Shown here: one piece after another, positions 34,944-43,260 of the stretch
How positions within the stretch are numbered: position 1 is the stretch's first letter
Layout: the number at the start of each line of letters is the position of its first letter
Assembly: GCF_000739085.1 (NCBI RefSeq)
Contig: NZ_CP009110.1
Coordinates: 62,001 to 126,000, forward strand
Length of the DNA stretch: 64,000 bases
Direction: 5' to 3'
From: Amycolatopsis methanolica 239
GTDB lineage: Bacteria > Actinomycetota > Actinomycetes > Mycobacteriales > Pseudonocardiaceae
Translations under genes and position numbers: made by a program
The notes under the pieces: model-generated
Seen by the model: the letters and a program-made list of their open reading frames with translations, nothing else
Told to the model about the DNA's origin: nothing
The model's database searches: none

Positions 34944-35473
34944 GCCTTTTCCCTGCCCATCCGCAGAGCCAGCGTCAGCCCGATGGCCAGCAGGACCACC
35001 GCGCCGAGGATCCACACCCACACCGGAACCCCGCCGCCGGACTGCGCGGCGGGCGCGGCCGTGTCGGCCCCGGTCGCGGCGCTGGCCGTGGCCGGGGTGC
35101 CGTTGCCCGCCGTGGTGAGGGTGAACGGCACCTCGCCGGTCACCGGGTGCCCGTCGGCGGACAGGATCCGGAACCCGACGGTGTACTGCCCGGCCGGGCC
35201 GAGCGGCCGCACGCCGACGGTGACGACGTTGCTGCTGATCTGCACGTCGCCCTCCGCCCACTGGGTGCCGCCGGGGCCGGTGACCGAGACCTGGTTGACG
35301 TTGCCGCCCTGCACCGGCGCGTCGAAGGTCAGCGTGATCTTCGACGGCCCGGTCGCGAGCACGGCGTCCTTGGCCGGGTCGGACGAAACGAGCACGTTGT
35401 GCGCCAGCGCCGGGGTGGCGGTGACGACCAGTGCGACCAGTGCGGTGGCGACCGTGACGAGCAGGCGGCGCAC
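34940..35473 (-). CDS. CopC-domain copper-binding exported protein
   Basis: The 177-aa protein has a signal peptide (RRLLVTVATALVALVVTATPALA). The mature protein begins at His in AHNVLVSSDPA, the N-terminal Cu(II) ligand of CopC proteins. The beta-barrel contains ITLTFDAPV and ADGHPVTGEVPFTL. A C-terminal helix (VPVWVWILGAVVLLAIGLTLAL) anchors it to the membrane with a basic tail. It starts at GTG 35473, sharing one base with the YcnI stop, and is coupled by ATGA to CopD. Confidence 0.92.
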   Translation of the reverse strand: MRRLLVTVATALVALVVTATPALAHNVLVSSDPAKDAVLATGPSKITLTFDAPVQGGNVNQVSVTGPGGTQWAEGDVQISSNVVTVGVRPLGPAGQYTVGFRILSADGHPVTGEVPFTLTTAGNGTPATASAATGADTAAPAAQSGGGVPVWVWILGAVVLLAIGLTLALRMGREKA

Positions 35474-36207
35474 TACTTCGACGCCTGCCGGGAGCGCAGG
35501 ACCGCCCCGGCGCCGACACCGAGTCCGAGCGCGCCGACGACCAGTCCGGCGCCGCCGAGCCAGCGGGCCGTGTCGTCGGTCGAGGCGGACTCTTCCGCCG
35601 CGGCCTGCGCGGCGGCGGTCTTCGCGTGGTGCGAGTCACCCGAGGTCGAAGCCGCGGCCAGCGACACGGTGGGCGCCGGGTGCTCCGGCTCCGCCGCGCC
35701 GGCCGCCTGGACCTGGTCCCACGCCACGACCGCGCCGTTGTCGTAGGTCTGGATCGCGGGCAGGACCAGTTCGTCGACCGCGGGCAGCGAGCCCGCGGTG
35801 ATGCCGAAGTCCTGGTACTGGGTCTCGCCGGGGCCGATCTTGGTGCCCGGCTGAGCGGTGAAGACGATCTTCGTGACCGCCTCGGTGACGTCGAGGCCCT
35901 TGCCGTTCTTGACCGGCGCCGGCAGCGGGGTCTTGGTGACCTCCGCGGTCCAGCCCGGGATCGGCTGGTACCGCACCGAGCTGATCGCGTACTCCGGCTT
36001 GAAGTCGATCTCCACTTTGACGGTGGCGGCGTTCTCCTCCTCGTTCGGCACGCGGAAGGTGATCGCCCCGTACCCGCCCTGCTGCGGCTCCGAGCCGAGG
36101 ACGTTGGCCGTGACGTGCGCGGACGCGACGCCCGCGCCCAGCAGACCCGCGATCCCGACGGTGCCGGCCAGCACGAGCCCGCGCCGGATGACGGCGTTGT
36201 TCGTCAT
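35473..36207 (-). CDS. ycnI: YcnI-family (DUF1775) copper-binding membrane-anchored protein
   Basis: The 244-aa protein has a signal peptide ending ASA, then His in AHVTANVLGSEP as the mature N-terminus, the known copper ligand of YcnI, followed by YGAITFRVPNEEENA, IPGWTAEV and DFGITAGSLP. The C-terminal linker is Ala/His-rich (SHHAKTAAAQAAAEES), and a final helix with RSRQASK anchors it. ATG 36207 has TTCAGGAGC upstream. It is second in the copper operon, 25 bases after the 184-aa membrane protein. Confidence 0.92.
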   Translation of the reverse strand: MTNNAVIRRGLVLAGTVGIAGLLGAGVASAHVTANVLGSEPQQGGYGAITFRVPNEEENAATVKVEIDFKPEYAISSVRYQPIPGWTAEVTKTPLPAPVKNGKGLDVTEAVTKIVFTAQPGTKIGPGETQYQDFGITAGSLPAVDELVLPAIQTYDNGAVVAWDQVQAAGAAEPEHPAPTVSLAAASTSGDSHHAKTAAAQAAAEESASTDDTARWLGGAGLVVGALGLGVGAGAVLRSRQASK

Positions 36208-36232
36208 GATGCTCCTGAAGAAGTGAAGTGGG

Positions 36233-36787
36233 TCAGCGCGCTGCGCTGAGGTGAAGGGTGTGGTGCGCCGGGCGCGCGGGCGGGCCGCGCCGCGCGTGCA
36301 TCCGGCTCAACAACACCTGCACCTGCGGCACGCCGGGCGCCGGAGCGGGCGCGGCGGGCAGCGGGACCGGTGGCGGGAGCGGTCCGAAGAGGACCGGGAG
36401 CAGCAGCGACAACCGCGCGGCGGCGACGTCCAGCAGCGCTTCGGCGTGCGCCAGCAGCAGTCCGGTCACGACGGTCGCGCCCGCGTGGGCGGCGAACATC
36501 GCGCCGGGCATGGCCGTGGCGTGCGGCATCAGCTCGTCGAGCACGACGTGCATCAGCAGCTGGGCCGCGCCGAGGACGGTGAGCACACCGGCCGGGCCGC
36601 GGGTGCGGTCGGCCAGCGCGGTGCCGGTCCAGCCGACGAGCAGGACGAGCAGCAGCGTCAGCGCGGTGTCCGGCAGGCCGCCGTGGGCGAGCGCGTGCGC
36701 GCTGACGGCAAGTCCGCCGGAGGTGAGCGCGAGCAGGACGCCGCGCACGGTGCGGGACGCTCCGTGTCGCTGGGGTCGCTTGCTCAC
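36233..36787 (-). CDS. 184-aa multi-spanning membrane protein of the copper operon
   Basis: The protein has about four hydrophobic segments (GVLLALTSGGLAVSAHALAH, LTLLLVLLVGWTGTAL, VLGAAQLLMHVVLDEL, AGATVVTGLLLAHAEALL) with intramembrane histidines that could bind copper. The C-terminus is proline-rich (FGPLPPPVPLPAAPAPAPG). I know no specific function; similar proteins often precede ycnI-copC-copD in actinobacteria. The GTG at 36787 is probably leaderless, with TACCCT six bases upstream. It is the first gene of the operon. Confidence 0.8.
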   Translation of the reverse strand: MSKRPQRHGASRTVRGVLLALTSGGLAVSAHALAHGGLPDTALTLLLVLLVGWTGTALADRTRGPAGVLTVLGAAQLLMHVVLDELMPHATAMPGAMFAAHAGATVVTGLLLAHAEALLDVAAARLSLLLPVLFGPLPPPVPLPAAPAPAPGVPQVQVLLSRMHARRGPPARPAHHTLHLSAAR

Positions 36788-36793
36788 CGATCC

Positions 36794-36799
36794 AGGGTA
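36794..36799 (-). promoter_or_regulatory. -10 element of the copper operon
   Basis: TACCCT on the minus strand ends six bases before GTG 36787, so the transcript probably starts at the first codon. Confidence 0.45.
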
Positions 36800-36976
36800 T
36801 GAGACCGGTGATGATCATGCGACGCCATCCCGGGTGGTGAACGCTGGGAGAGATCCGGAAACCGGGGCTCATCCGACCGTAACCCAGTGTCGGTAGTTGA
36901 GACTTTCATGTTTTTCGGCAACGGTGGGTAGGCCGGACGAGTGAACGACCGAACCGGGAGGAGGCGGCCACCGGGG

Positions 36977-37624
36977 ATGAACCTGTTCGAGTACGTGGCC
37001 GATCGGTGGAGCAGGCTCGGGCTGCAGGCCTGGCTCCATGTGAGCGCCGTGGTGCAGTGCACGATCATCGCCGCCGTCATAGGTGTGCTGATCGGCGTCG
37101 CGGTCTACCGCAGCCCCATCGGATCGGCCCTGGCCACAGCGCTGGCCAGCACGGTCCTCACCATCCCGTCGTTCGCGCTGATCGGCCTGCTGATCCCGGT
37201 CGTCGGGCTCGGCGTCGCGCCCAGCGTGATCCCGCTCGTGCTGTACGCGCTGCTGCCGATCGTGCGGAACACCATCGTCGGGCTGAGCGGGGTCGACCCC
37301 GCCGTCACCGACGCCGCCAAGGGCATCGGGATGAGCCGGTTCGGTGTGCTCACGCGCGTCGAGCTGCGCCTGGCCTGGCCCGCGATCCTGGCCGGCATGC
37401 GCGTCGCGACCCAGATGCTGATGGGCATCGCGGTGATCGCCGCCTACGCCAAGGGGCCCGGGCTGGGGTCGGAGGTGTTCGCCGGGCTGACCAACGCGGG
37501 CAGCACCAACTCCATGAACCAGGCCCTCACCGGCACGATCGGCGTGGTCGTCCTCGCGCTGATCCTCGACGGCATCTACGTCCTGATCTCCCGCTTCACC
37601 GTTCCCAGGGGTGTCCGTGTCTGA
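36977..37624 (+). CDS. osmoprotectant/glycine-betaine ABC transporter permease (OpuCB/ProW type)
   Basis: The 215-aa permease starts MNLFEYVADRWSRLGLQ, typical of the short OpuC permeases. Its EAA-like loop is PAVTDAAKGIGMSRFGVLTRVELRLAWP, and it has about five helices. ATG 36977 is chosen on homology grounds, although the GGGAGGAGG at 36956-36964 is rather far (12 bases); GTG 36941 is an in-frame alternative. It is first in a four-gene transporter operon, permease-ATPase-permease-binding protein. A GTTGAGACTTTC element lies at 36896-36907. Confidence 0.9.
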   Translation: MNLFEYVADRWSRLGLQAWLHVSAVVQCTIIAAVIGVLIGVAVYRSPIGSALATALASTVLTIPSFALIGLLIPVVGLGVAPSVIPLVLYALLPIVRNTIVGLSGVDPAVTDAAKGIGMSRFGVLTRVELRLAWPAILAGMRVATQMLMGIAVIAAYAKGPGLGSEVFAGLTNAGSTNSMNQALTGTIGVVVLALILDGIYVLISRFTVPRGVRV

Positions 37625-38807
37625 AACCATCGAATCTCCCGCACAGGCGGAATCCGGCGCGGTGTCCGGCGTCGAGATCCAGCTGGAGCACGTCACCAAG
37701 CGCTACCCCGGCTCGCGCCAGCCCGCGGTCGACGACGTCACCATGACGATCCCGGCGGGCAAGATCGTGATCCTGGTCGGCCCGTCCGGCTGCGGCAAGA
37801 CGACCACGATGCGGATGATCAACCGGCTGATCGAGCCGACGTCCGGCCGGATCACCATCGGCGGTGAGGACGCGCTGAGCCTCAACCCGGACCGCCTGCG
37901 CCGCAAGGTGGGCTACGCGATCCAGCAGGCCGGGCTGTTCCCGCACTTCACGGTCGCGCAGAACGTGGCGGTCGTGCCCGGACTGCTCGGCTGGGACAAG
38001 AAGAAGATCGCCGACCGCGTCGACGAGATGCTCGACCTGGTCGGGCTCGACCCGGCCCAGTTCCACGACCGGTTCCCGCGCCAGCTCTCCGGCGGCCAGC
38101 AGCAGCGTGTCGGCGTGGCCCGCGCGCTCGCCGCCGACCCGCCGGTGCTGCTGATGGACGAGCCGTTCGGCGCGGTCGACCCCATCACCCGCGGCAACCT
38201 GCAGGACGAGCTGCTGCGGCTGCAGTCCGAACTGGGCAAGACGATCGTGTTCGTGACCCACGACTTCGACGAGGCCGTGAAGCTCGGCGACAAGATCGCG
38301 GTGCTCGGCAACCAGTCGAAGATCCTGCAGTACGACACCCCGGACGCAATCCTGGCCAACCCGGCCGACGACACGGTCGCCGGGTTCGTCGGCGCGGGCG
38401 CCTCGCTCAAGCAGCTCACCCTGCTGCGCGTGCGCGACGTCGAGCTGAAGCAGGACACGGTGACCGCGACGATCGGCGATTCGCCCGCCGAGCTGCGGCG
38501 GCAGATGACCGAGCAGCGCCGCACGTACGCGCTGGTGCTCGACCGCCGCCGCCGCCCGGTCCGCTGGGTGCACGTCCGCGACCTGGGCAGCGCGACCTCG
38601 CTGGAGGGGGTCGGCAAGCCGATCGGCGACTACGTGAGCCTGCAGTCGACGCTGCAGGACGCGCTGGAGGCGATGCTCGTCGAGGGCGGCGGCGTGCCGG
38701 TCACCGGGGCGCGCGGCGAGTACGCCGGGATGATCGAGCTGGACACGGTGATGGGCACCATCCAGCGGTTGCGCGAGGAGCACTCCGACGACGGGGGACC
38801 GGCGTGA
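37617..38807 (+). CDS. osmoprotectant ABC transporter ATP-binding protein (OpuCA/ProV type)
   Basis: The 396-aa ATPase has Walker A GPSGCGKTTT, Q-loop YAIQQAGLFPHFTV, signature LSGGQQQRVGVA, Walker B LLMDEPFGAVD and H-loop FVTHDFDEAVKLGD. The C-terminal third (about 270-385) carries two CBS-like halves (LVLDRRRRPVRWVHV; LVEGGGVPVTGARGEYAGMI), as in OpuCA sensors of ionic strength. GTG 37617 is chosen because AGGGG at 37607-37611 is then well spaced; GTG 37611 is also in frame. The start overlaps the end of the upstream permease gene. Confidence 0.93.
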   Translation: MSETIESPAQAESGAVSGVEIQLEHVTKRYPGSRQPAVDDVTMTIPAGKIVILVGPSGCGKTTTMRMINRLIEPTSGRITIGGEDALSLNPDRLRRKVGYAIQQAGLFPHFTVAQNVAVVPGLLGWDKKKIADRVDEMLDLVGLDPAQFHDRFPRQLSGGQQQRVGVARALAADPPVLLMDEPFGAVDPITRGNLQDELLRLQSELGKTIVFVTHDFDEAVKLGDKIAVLGNQSKILQYDTPDAILANPADDTVAGFVGAGASLKQLTLLRVRDVELKQDTVTATIGDSPAELRRQMTEQRRTYALVLDRRRRPVRWVHVRDLGSATSLEGVGKPIGDYVSLQSTLQDALEAMLVEGGGVPVTGARGEYAGMIELDTVMGTIQRLREEHSDDGGPA

Positions 38808-39580
38808 CCACGACCGTCGACAAGGGGTTCACCACCGAATCCGGCTCCCGCCGCGCGGAACGGGCGCGGCTGCTGGTGCAGCCCGCGGTGGTCGTGGTGG
38901 TCGTCGCCGCGGTCGTGGCGTGGGCGCTGCTGCGGGACAACGACGCCATCGAGGCGCAGAACCTGAACGCCGCCCGGCTGCTGGAGGCGACGTGGCAGCA
39001 CCTGCTGATCACGGTCGCCGTCGCGGTCATCGTGGTCGGCGTCGCGGTGCCGCTCGGCGCGGTGCTCACCCGCTCCTGGGCGCGGCCGGTCGCGCCCGTG
39101 TTCCTGACGATCGCGAACATCGGGCAGGCCGCGCCCGCGCTCGGCGTGATCGTGTTGTTCTTCCTGTGGACGCAGTGGGACGGGTTCTGGGTCGCGGTGC
39201 TGCCGATCGCGTTCTACTCGCTGCTCCCGGTGCTGCGGAACACGATCGTCGGCATCAACTCGGTCGACCCGGCGCTGATCGACGCGGGCCGCGGCATCGG
39301 CATGTCCGGCCGCGCGGTGCTGTTCCGGATCGAGCTGCCGCTGGCCGTGCCGCTGATCCTGGCCGGGCTGCGGACGTCGCTGGTGCTGGCGGTCGGCACG
39401 GCGACGCTGGCGTTCTTCGTCAACGGCGGCGGGCTCGGCGAACTGATCGACACCGGGTACAAGCTCAACCGCGTCCCGGTGCTGGTCACCGGCGCGATCC
39501 TGGCGGTCGGCCTGGCACTGCTGATCGACTGGCTGGGCGCGGTCATGGAACGCGTCTTCGGACCGAGGGGGCTGGCGTGA
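38804..39580 (+). CDS. osmoprotectant ABC transporter permease (second OpuC-type permease)
   Basis: The 258-aa permease has a longer N-terminus with one extra helix (VQPAVVVVVVAAVVAWAL), an exterior segment with DAIEAQNLNAARLL, then five helices. The EAA loop is DPALIDAGRGIGMSGRAVLFRIELPLAVP and LAFFVNGGGLGELI follows. It pairs with the smaller permease to form a heteromeric channel. GTG 38804 overlaps the ATPase stop, and its own stop overlaps the binding-protein start. Confidence 0.92.
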   Translation: MTTTVDKGFTTESGSRRAERARLLVQPAVVVVVVAAVVAWALLRDNDAIEAQNLNAARLLEATWQHLLITVAVAVIVVGVAVPLGAVLTRSWARPVAPVFLTIANIGQAAPALGVIVLFFLWTQWDGFWVAVLPIAFYSLLPVLRNTIVGINSVDPALIDAGRGIGMSGRAVLFRIELPLAVPLILAGLRTSLVLAVGTATLAFFVNGGGLGELIDTGYKLNRVPVLVTGAILAVGLALLIDWLGAVMERVFGPRGLA

Positions 39581-40539
39581 AGCACCGCTGGAAGGCGATT
39601 TTCGGAGCCGCGCTGCTGACGACCTCGCTCACCGCGTGTGGCCTGGACGTCAACGCGGCGCTGCCGTACGAGGTGAAGCCCGGGACGATCCGGCCGGTGC
39701 CGAGCCTGGAGGGCGTGGACATCGCGGTGGGGTCGAAGGACTTCACCGAGAACATCATCCTGGGCTACATGGCCGAGCTGGCGTTGTCGGCCGCCGGGGC
39801 GCACATCACCGACCTGACGAACATCAGCGGGTCGAACTCCGCGCGGCAGGCGCTGATCAACGGGCAGATCGACATCTCGTGGGAGTACACCGGCACCGCG
39901 TGGATCTCCTACCAGGGCAACACCGAGCCGATCCCGGACGAGAAGGCCCAGTTCGACGCGGCGAAGGCGGCCGACGAGGCGCAGTTCGGCATCACCTGGC
40001 TGGACTACTCGCCGGTGAACGACACGTACGCGTTCGCCACCACGGAGGCCTACGCCCAGCAGCACAACCTGCGGTCCAATTCGGACATGACGGAGTTCCT
40101 GAAGCAGCACCCGGAACAGGCCATCTTCTGCGTGGAGACGGAGTTCGCGAGCCGCCAGGACGGGATGCCGGGCGTGCAGAAGACCTACGGCTTCCCGACC
40201 ACGGAAGTGAAGACCTTCGGCACGGGCGCGATCTACTCCGCGGTGGCCAGCGGCACCTGCAACTTCGGCGAGATCTTCACCACGGACGGCCGCATCGCGG
40301 GCCTGAACCTCCGCGTCCTGACCGACGACAAGCGGTTCTTCCCGCAGTACAACGCGGCGGTCACGATGAAGCAGGAGTTCCTGGACGCGCACCCGGCGGT
40401 GCGCGGGGTGCTGGAACCCGTCGCGAAGGCGCTGGACAACCAGCAGATGATCGAGCTGTGCAAGCAGGTCGACGTCGACGGCCGCGACGCCGGTGAGGTC
40501 GCCCGCGACTGGATGGTCGCGAAGGGCTTCATCCAGTAG
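39577..40539 (+). CDS. osmoprotectant-binding lipoprotein (OpuAC/OpuCC-type)
   Basis: The 320-aa lipoprotein has a signal peptide with lipobox LTTSLTAC (Cys 21). The binding domain carries VAVGSKDFTENIILGYMAELAL, SARQALINGQIDISWEYTGTAW and VNDTYAFATT, which fit quaternary-amine binding proteins (PF04069). It delivers glycine betaine, choline or a related compatible solute. GTG 39577 overlaps the permease stop. The next base after its TAG begins the convergent stop of the 154-aa gene (TAGCTA). Confidence 0.93.
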   Translation: MKHRWKAIFGAALLTTSLTACGLDVNAALPYEVKPGTIRPVPSLEGVDIAVGSKDFTENIILGYMAELALSAAGAHITDLTNISGSNSARQALINGQIDISWEYTGTAWISYQGNTEPIPDEKAQFDAAKAADEAQFGITWLDYSPVNDTYAFATTEAYAQQHNLRSNSDMTEFLKQHPEQAIFCVETEFASRQDGMPGVQKTYGFPTTEVKTFGTGAIYSAVASGTCNFGEIFTTDGRIAGLNLRVLTDDKRFFPQYNAAVTMKQEFLDAHPAVRGVLEPVAKALDNQQMIELCKQVDVDGRDAGEVARDWMVAKGFIQ

Positions 40540-41004
40540 CTATACGCCGAGGCGCTTGAGCAGCTGGCCTTCGATCCGCTCCAGCTCGGCTGCCACCGCC
40601 TGGTGCGCGGCCTTGCGGCGCGTGCCGGGCATGCGCTCGGCGGCCCGGACCGCGGCCGTCAGCTGTTCGAGCGTCGCCTGCGAGTCCTTCGCGAAGCGGA
40701 CGTCGTCGTCGCTCGCGCGTTCGGCCTTGCGCACCTCGGCCAGCGCCTCGGACGTGCCGGCGATGCGGGCCAGCAGGTGCGCGCCGCGGCCGGTGAACTC
40801 CGACAGCTGGTCGATCGGCACGCCGAGGCGCCGCGCCTGGTAGTGGTCGTAGGCGTCGCGGACCGCACTCGCCGCCTTGACCGCGAGCGGTGCCAGCGCG
40901 GGCGCCACCGCGGGCACCACGATCTTCGCCACGGCGACCGCGTTCTTGGCCTTCTTCGGCGTGATGCCCGTCTCGGCCGGCGTCTTGGTCTTCTTGCGAG
41001 CCAT
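40540..41004 (-). CDS. 154-aa conserved helical protein (possibly DUF6474)
   Basis: The basic, lysine-rich start MARKKTKTPAETGITPKKAK leads into a hydrophobic stretch (VAVAKIVVPAVAPALAPLAV), then RDAYDHYQARRLGVPIDQL and FTGRGAHLLARIAGTSEAL, ending in a coiled-coil-prone LERIEGQLLKRLGV. I believe it matches an actinobacterial DUF family of unknown role. It may associate with the membrane through the central hydrophobic region. ATG 41004 has no strong Shine-Dalgarno. It is divergent from the nuclease gene. Confidence 0.78.
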   Translation of the reverse strand: MARKKTKTPAETGITPKKAKNAVAVAKIVVPAVAPALAPLAVKAASAVRDAYDHYQARRLGVPIDQLSEFTGRGAHLLARIAGTSEALAEVRKAERASDDDVRFAKDSQATLEQLTAAVRAAERMPGTRRKAAHQAVAAELERIEGQLLKRLGV

Positions 41005-41094
41005 GGGCTGAATGTAGCGGCACGCACAAGCCGGAGCATGTCCGACACGTAATGCGCCGGTCACACTCGGCGCGGAACTGTCGGTGGTCCTCTC

Positions 41095-41100
41095 TAAAGT
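41095..41100 (+). promoter_or_regulatory. -10 element for a leaderless start at 41108
   Basis: TAAAGT ends seven bases before ATG 41108, placing transcription initiation on the start codon. Confidence 0.5.
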
Positions 41101-41107
41101 GGGTGTC

Positions 41108-42742
41108 ATGGAACCTGAGGTGCTGCTCGAGGCCGGCGCGGTGAGCCGTTGCCGTCGTCGTGTGCACCTCGAACACGACCCGGCGATGCGCGAGGTGCCG
41201 CTGGCCCCGCCGGACCCGTCGGCCGAGCAGCGGATCGCCGACGCGGCCGCGCACCGCGCCGAGATCCGCGACCGGCTGATCGCGGCCACCCCGGGCGCGA
41301 GCTGGGTGGTCGTCGACCGGGAGCTGCCGCCGCCGGAGCGGGCCGCCGCGACGCAGCAGGCGATGGCGCAGGGCGCCGACTACATCTGGGGCGCGCTGCT
41401 GCCCGCCGACCGCGCGGGCCACCGCCGCGGCGGGTCCGAGCTGCTGGTCCGCGCCGAGGGCGGGTACCTGCCGGTGCTGGTGGTGCGCCACCGCATCACC
41501 GACCCGGGCGCGGGCGCGGTCACCACGCCGCCGCACGACCTCGACCCGCGTCACGCGATCCCCGACCCGGCGCGCCGGGTCCGCTCGCACCCGCGCGACC
41601 AGATGCGGCTGGCCCACCTGCGTCGCATGCTGGAGGCGCACGGCATGGCGGCGGACCGGCTGGTCGGCGGTGTCATCGGTCTGGACGCCGACGTGGTGTT
41701 GTGGCACGACCTGTCCGCCGCCACCTGGCCGAACGGCCGCACGGCGCTGACCGAGTACGACACGCGCTTCGCCGACCGGCTGGCGATCGCCGAGGCCGCG
41801 CGCTCCGGTGGCCCCGCGCTGGCCGAGCCGTCCCGCGTGCTGGAGTGCCGCACCTGCCCGTGGTGGCCGACGTGCGAGGTCGAGCTGACCGCGATGCGGG
41901 ACGTGAGCCTGGTCGTCCGCGGTGAGGACGCGATGGAGCTGCGCCGCGCCGGGGTCTCCACAGTGGACAAGCTCGCCGCGCTCGACCCGGACGACGAGCC
42001 GCCGATCATCTGGACGTCCGGGCCGTTCGCCGACGCCGTCGCGCTGGCCAGGGCGTGGCTCGCGGACCTCACGATGGTGCGCCGCGTCCGCGAGGTCGAG
42101 GTGGCGCGCGCGGACGTCGAGGTCGACATCGACATGGAGTCCTTCGGCGAGTCCGGCGCCTACCTGTGGGGCTGTCTGCTCAGCGGCGCGGACATCGGGG
42201 TCGAGCAGGGCTACCGAGCGTTCGTGACGTGGCAGCCGCTGCCCACCGGGGACGAGGCGCGGTCGTTCACGGAGTTCTGGACCTGGCTGCGTGACGTCCG
42301 CGAGCGCACCCGCGCGGCCGGCCTCACGTTCCGGGCCTACTGCTACAACGCGATGGCCGAGAATCGCTGGCTCTTCGGCTCGGTCGAGCGGTTCGGCGAC
42401 TACCCCGGCATGCCTGCCAAAACGGAAGTCCAGTCCTTTGTGGACTCCGACGAGTGGGTGGACCTGTTCCGCAGCGTGTCCGACCAGTTCCTGTGCTCCC
42501 GCGGCAAGGGGCTGAAGGTGGTCGCCCCGGTGGCCGGCTTCACCTGGCGCGACCCGGAAGCTGGCGGCGAGGCGTCGATGCGCTGGTACCGCCAGGCGGT
42601 CGGCATGGACGGCGGCGAGCCGGACCTCACCCAGCGCGAACGACTGCTGCGCTACAACGAGGACGACGTGCGAGCCACACGCGCCCTGCGCGAGTGGATG
42701 ACCACGACGGCGAACGGCATCCCCTTCATGGGCGACCTGTAG
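41108..42742 (+). CDS. TM0106-family RecB-like/RNase H-like nuclease
   Basis: The 544-aa protein has an N-terminal RecB-like half (about 1-270) with SRCRRRVHLEHD and the cysteine cluster LECRTCPWWPTCE near 242-254, as in Fe-S-associated PD-(D/E)XK nucleases. The C-terminal YprB-like RNase H fold has VDIDMESFGESGAYLWG near 337-353 (Asp-x-Glu), YNAMAENRWL and YNEDDVRATRALREW. It acts on nucleic acid; the exact role is unknown. The message is probably leaderless. The last 15 coding bases plus stop are duplicated immediately after the gene. Confidence 0.88.
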   Translation: MEPEVLLEAGAVSRCRRRVHLEHDPAMREVPLAPPDPSAEQRIADAAAHRAEIRDRLIAATPGASWVVVDRELPPPERAAATQQAMAQGADYIWGALLPADRAGHRRGGSELLVRAEGGYLPVLVVRHRITDPGAGAVTTPPHDLDPRHAIPDPARRVRSHPRDQMRLAHLRRMLEAHGMAADRLVGGVIGLDADVVLWHDLSAATWPNGRTALTEYDTRFADRLAIAEAARSGGPALAEPSRVLECRTCPWWPTCEVELTAMRDVSLVVRGEDAMELRRAGVSTVDKLAALDPDDEPPIIWTSGPFADAVALARAWLADLTMVRRVREVEVARADVEVDIDMESFGESGAYLWGCLLSGADIGVEQGYRAFVTWQPLPTGDEARSFTEFWTWLRDVRERTRAAGLTFRAYCYNAMAENRWLFGSVERFGDYPGMPAKTEVQSFVDSDEWVDLFRSVSDQFLCSRGKGLKVVAPVAGFTWRDPEAGGEASMRWYRQAVGMDGGEPDLTQRERLLRYNEDDVRATRALREWMTTTANGIPFMGDL

Positions 42743-42763
42743 GTGATGGGCGACCTGTAGGCG
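42728..42763 (+). repeat. tandem 18-bp duplication including the nuclease stop codon
   Basis: ATGGGCGACCTGTAGGTG (42728-42745) is followed at once by a copy with one change (42746-42763). The unit contains the final codons and TAG, so two in-frame stops result. It marks the start of the gene-free stretch that carries the 42-bp repeats. Confidence 0.85.
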
Positions 42764-42883
42764 CCACCGCCTGGTGGTGGTGCTTCCCCTGGCGCTTCTC
42801 TTGGCGGTGATCCGCCAGCGGGTCGCTGCGGCGCCGCTGACCGCGCACCTGCGCGGGAGGCGGTTGACGTGGCGCGTGGGCAT

Positions 42884-43255
42884 GTCTGCCTGGGCCGGCG
42901 TTATCCGGCCTCGGTTTGCAGGCCTGGGCTGCGCCATCTCCGCCGTGCGAACCGGATCTTGACTCGCGGGGTCTGCCTGGGCTGCGCCGTCGCGGTCTCG
43001 GCTTGTGGCCTGCCTTGCTGGAGTTGCGCCGTTCCGGCCTCGGTTTGTGGGCTTACCTGGCCGGGTTGTGCCATCCCGGCCTGAGCTCGTTGGCCTGTCG
43101 GCCTGGGTTGCGCCATGCCGGTCTCGGCTTGTGGGCTTGCCTGCCTGGGCCGGGGGTCGTCCCGGCCTCGCTTTGCGGGCCTGCCTGCGGCTGCGCCGCA
43201 CCCACCGCAGCTTGCGTGCCCACCTGCCCGCGCCGCGCCATCCCCGCTGCGCCAC
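42884..43255. repeat. degenerate 42-bp tandem repeat array
   Basis: Units begin G(C/T)CTCGG(C/T)TTGTGGGC and end in GCGCCAT(C/G)CCG. The clearest copies are 42995-43036, 43037-43078 and 43079-43120 (42 bases each) and 43121-43164 (44). More divergent copies reach to about 42908 on one side and 43250 on the other. Because 42 is a multiple of three, all frames stay open locally, and the minus strand reads as 14-residue AG(M/T)AQPxQxxPQxE units, but no convincing start or ribosome site exists. The gene-free gap 42743-43260 holds nothing else. Confidence 0.75.
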
Positions 43256-43260
43256 CCCGG

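Noticed and set aside
42901-43116. 71-aa minus-strand frame with AQP-type repeats inside the 42-bp array
   Set aside because: It has no Shine-Dalgarno or promoter, and the repeat unit is a multiple of three, so open frames arise automatically. I list the array as a repeat, not a gene.
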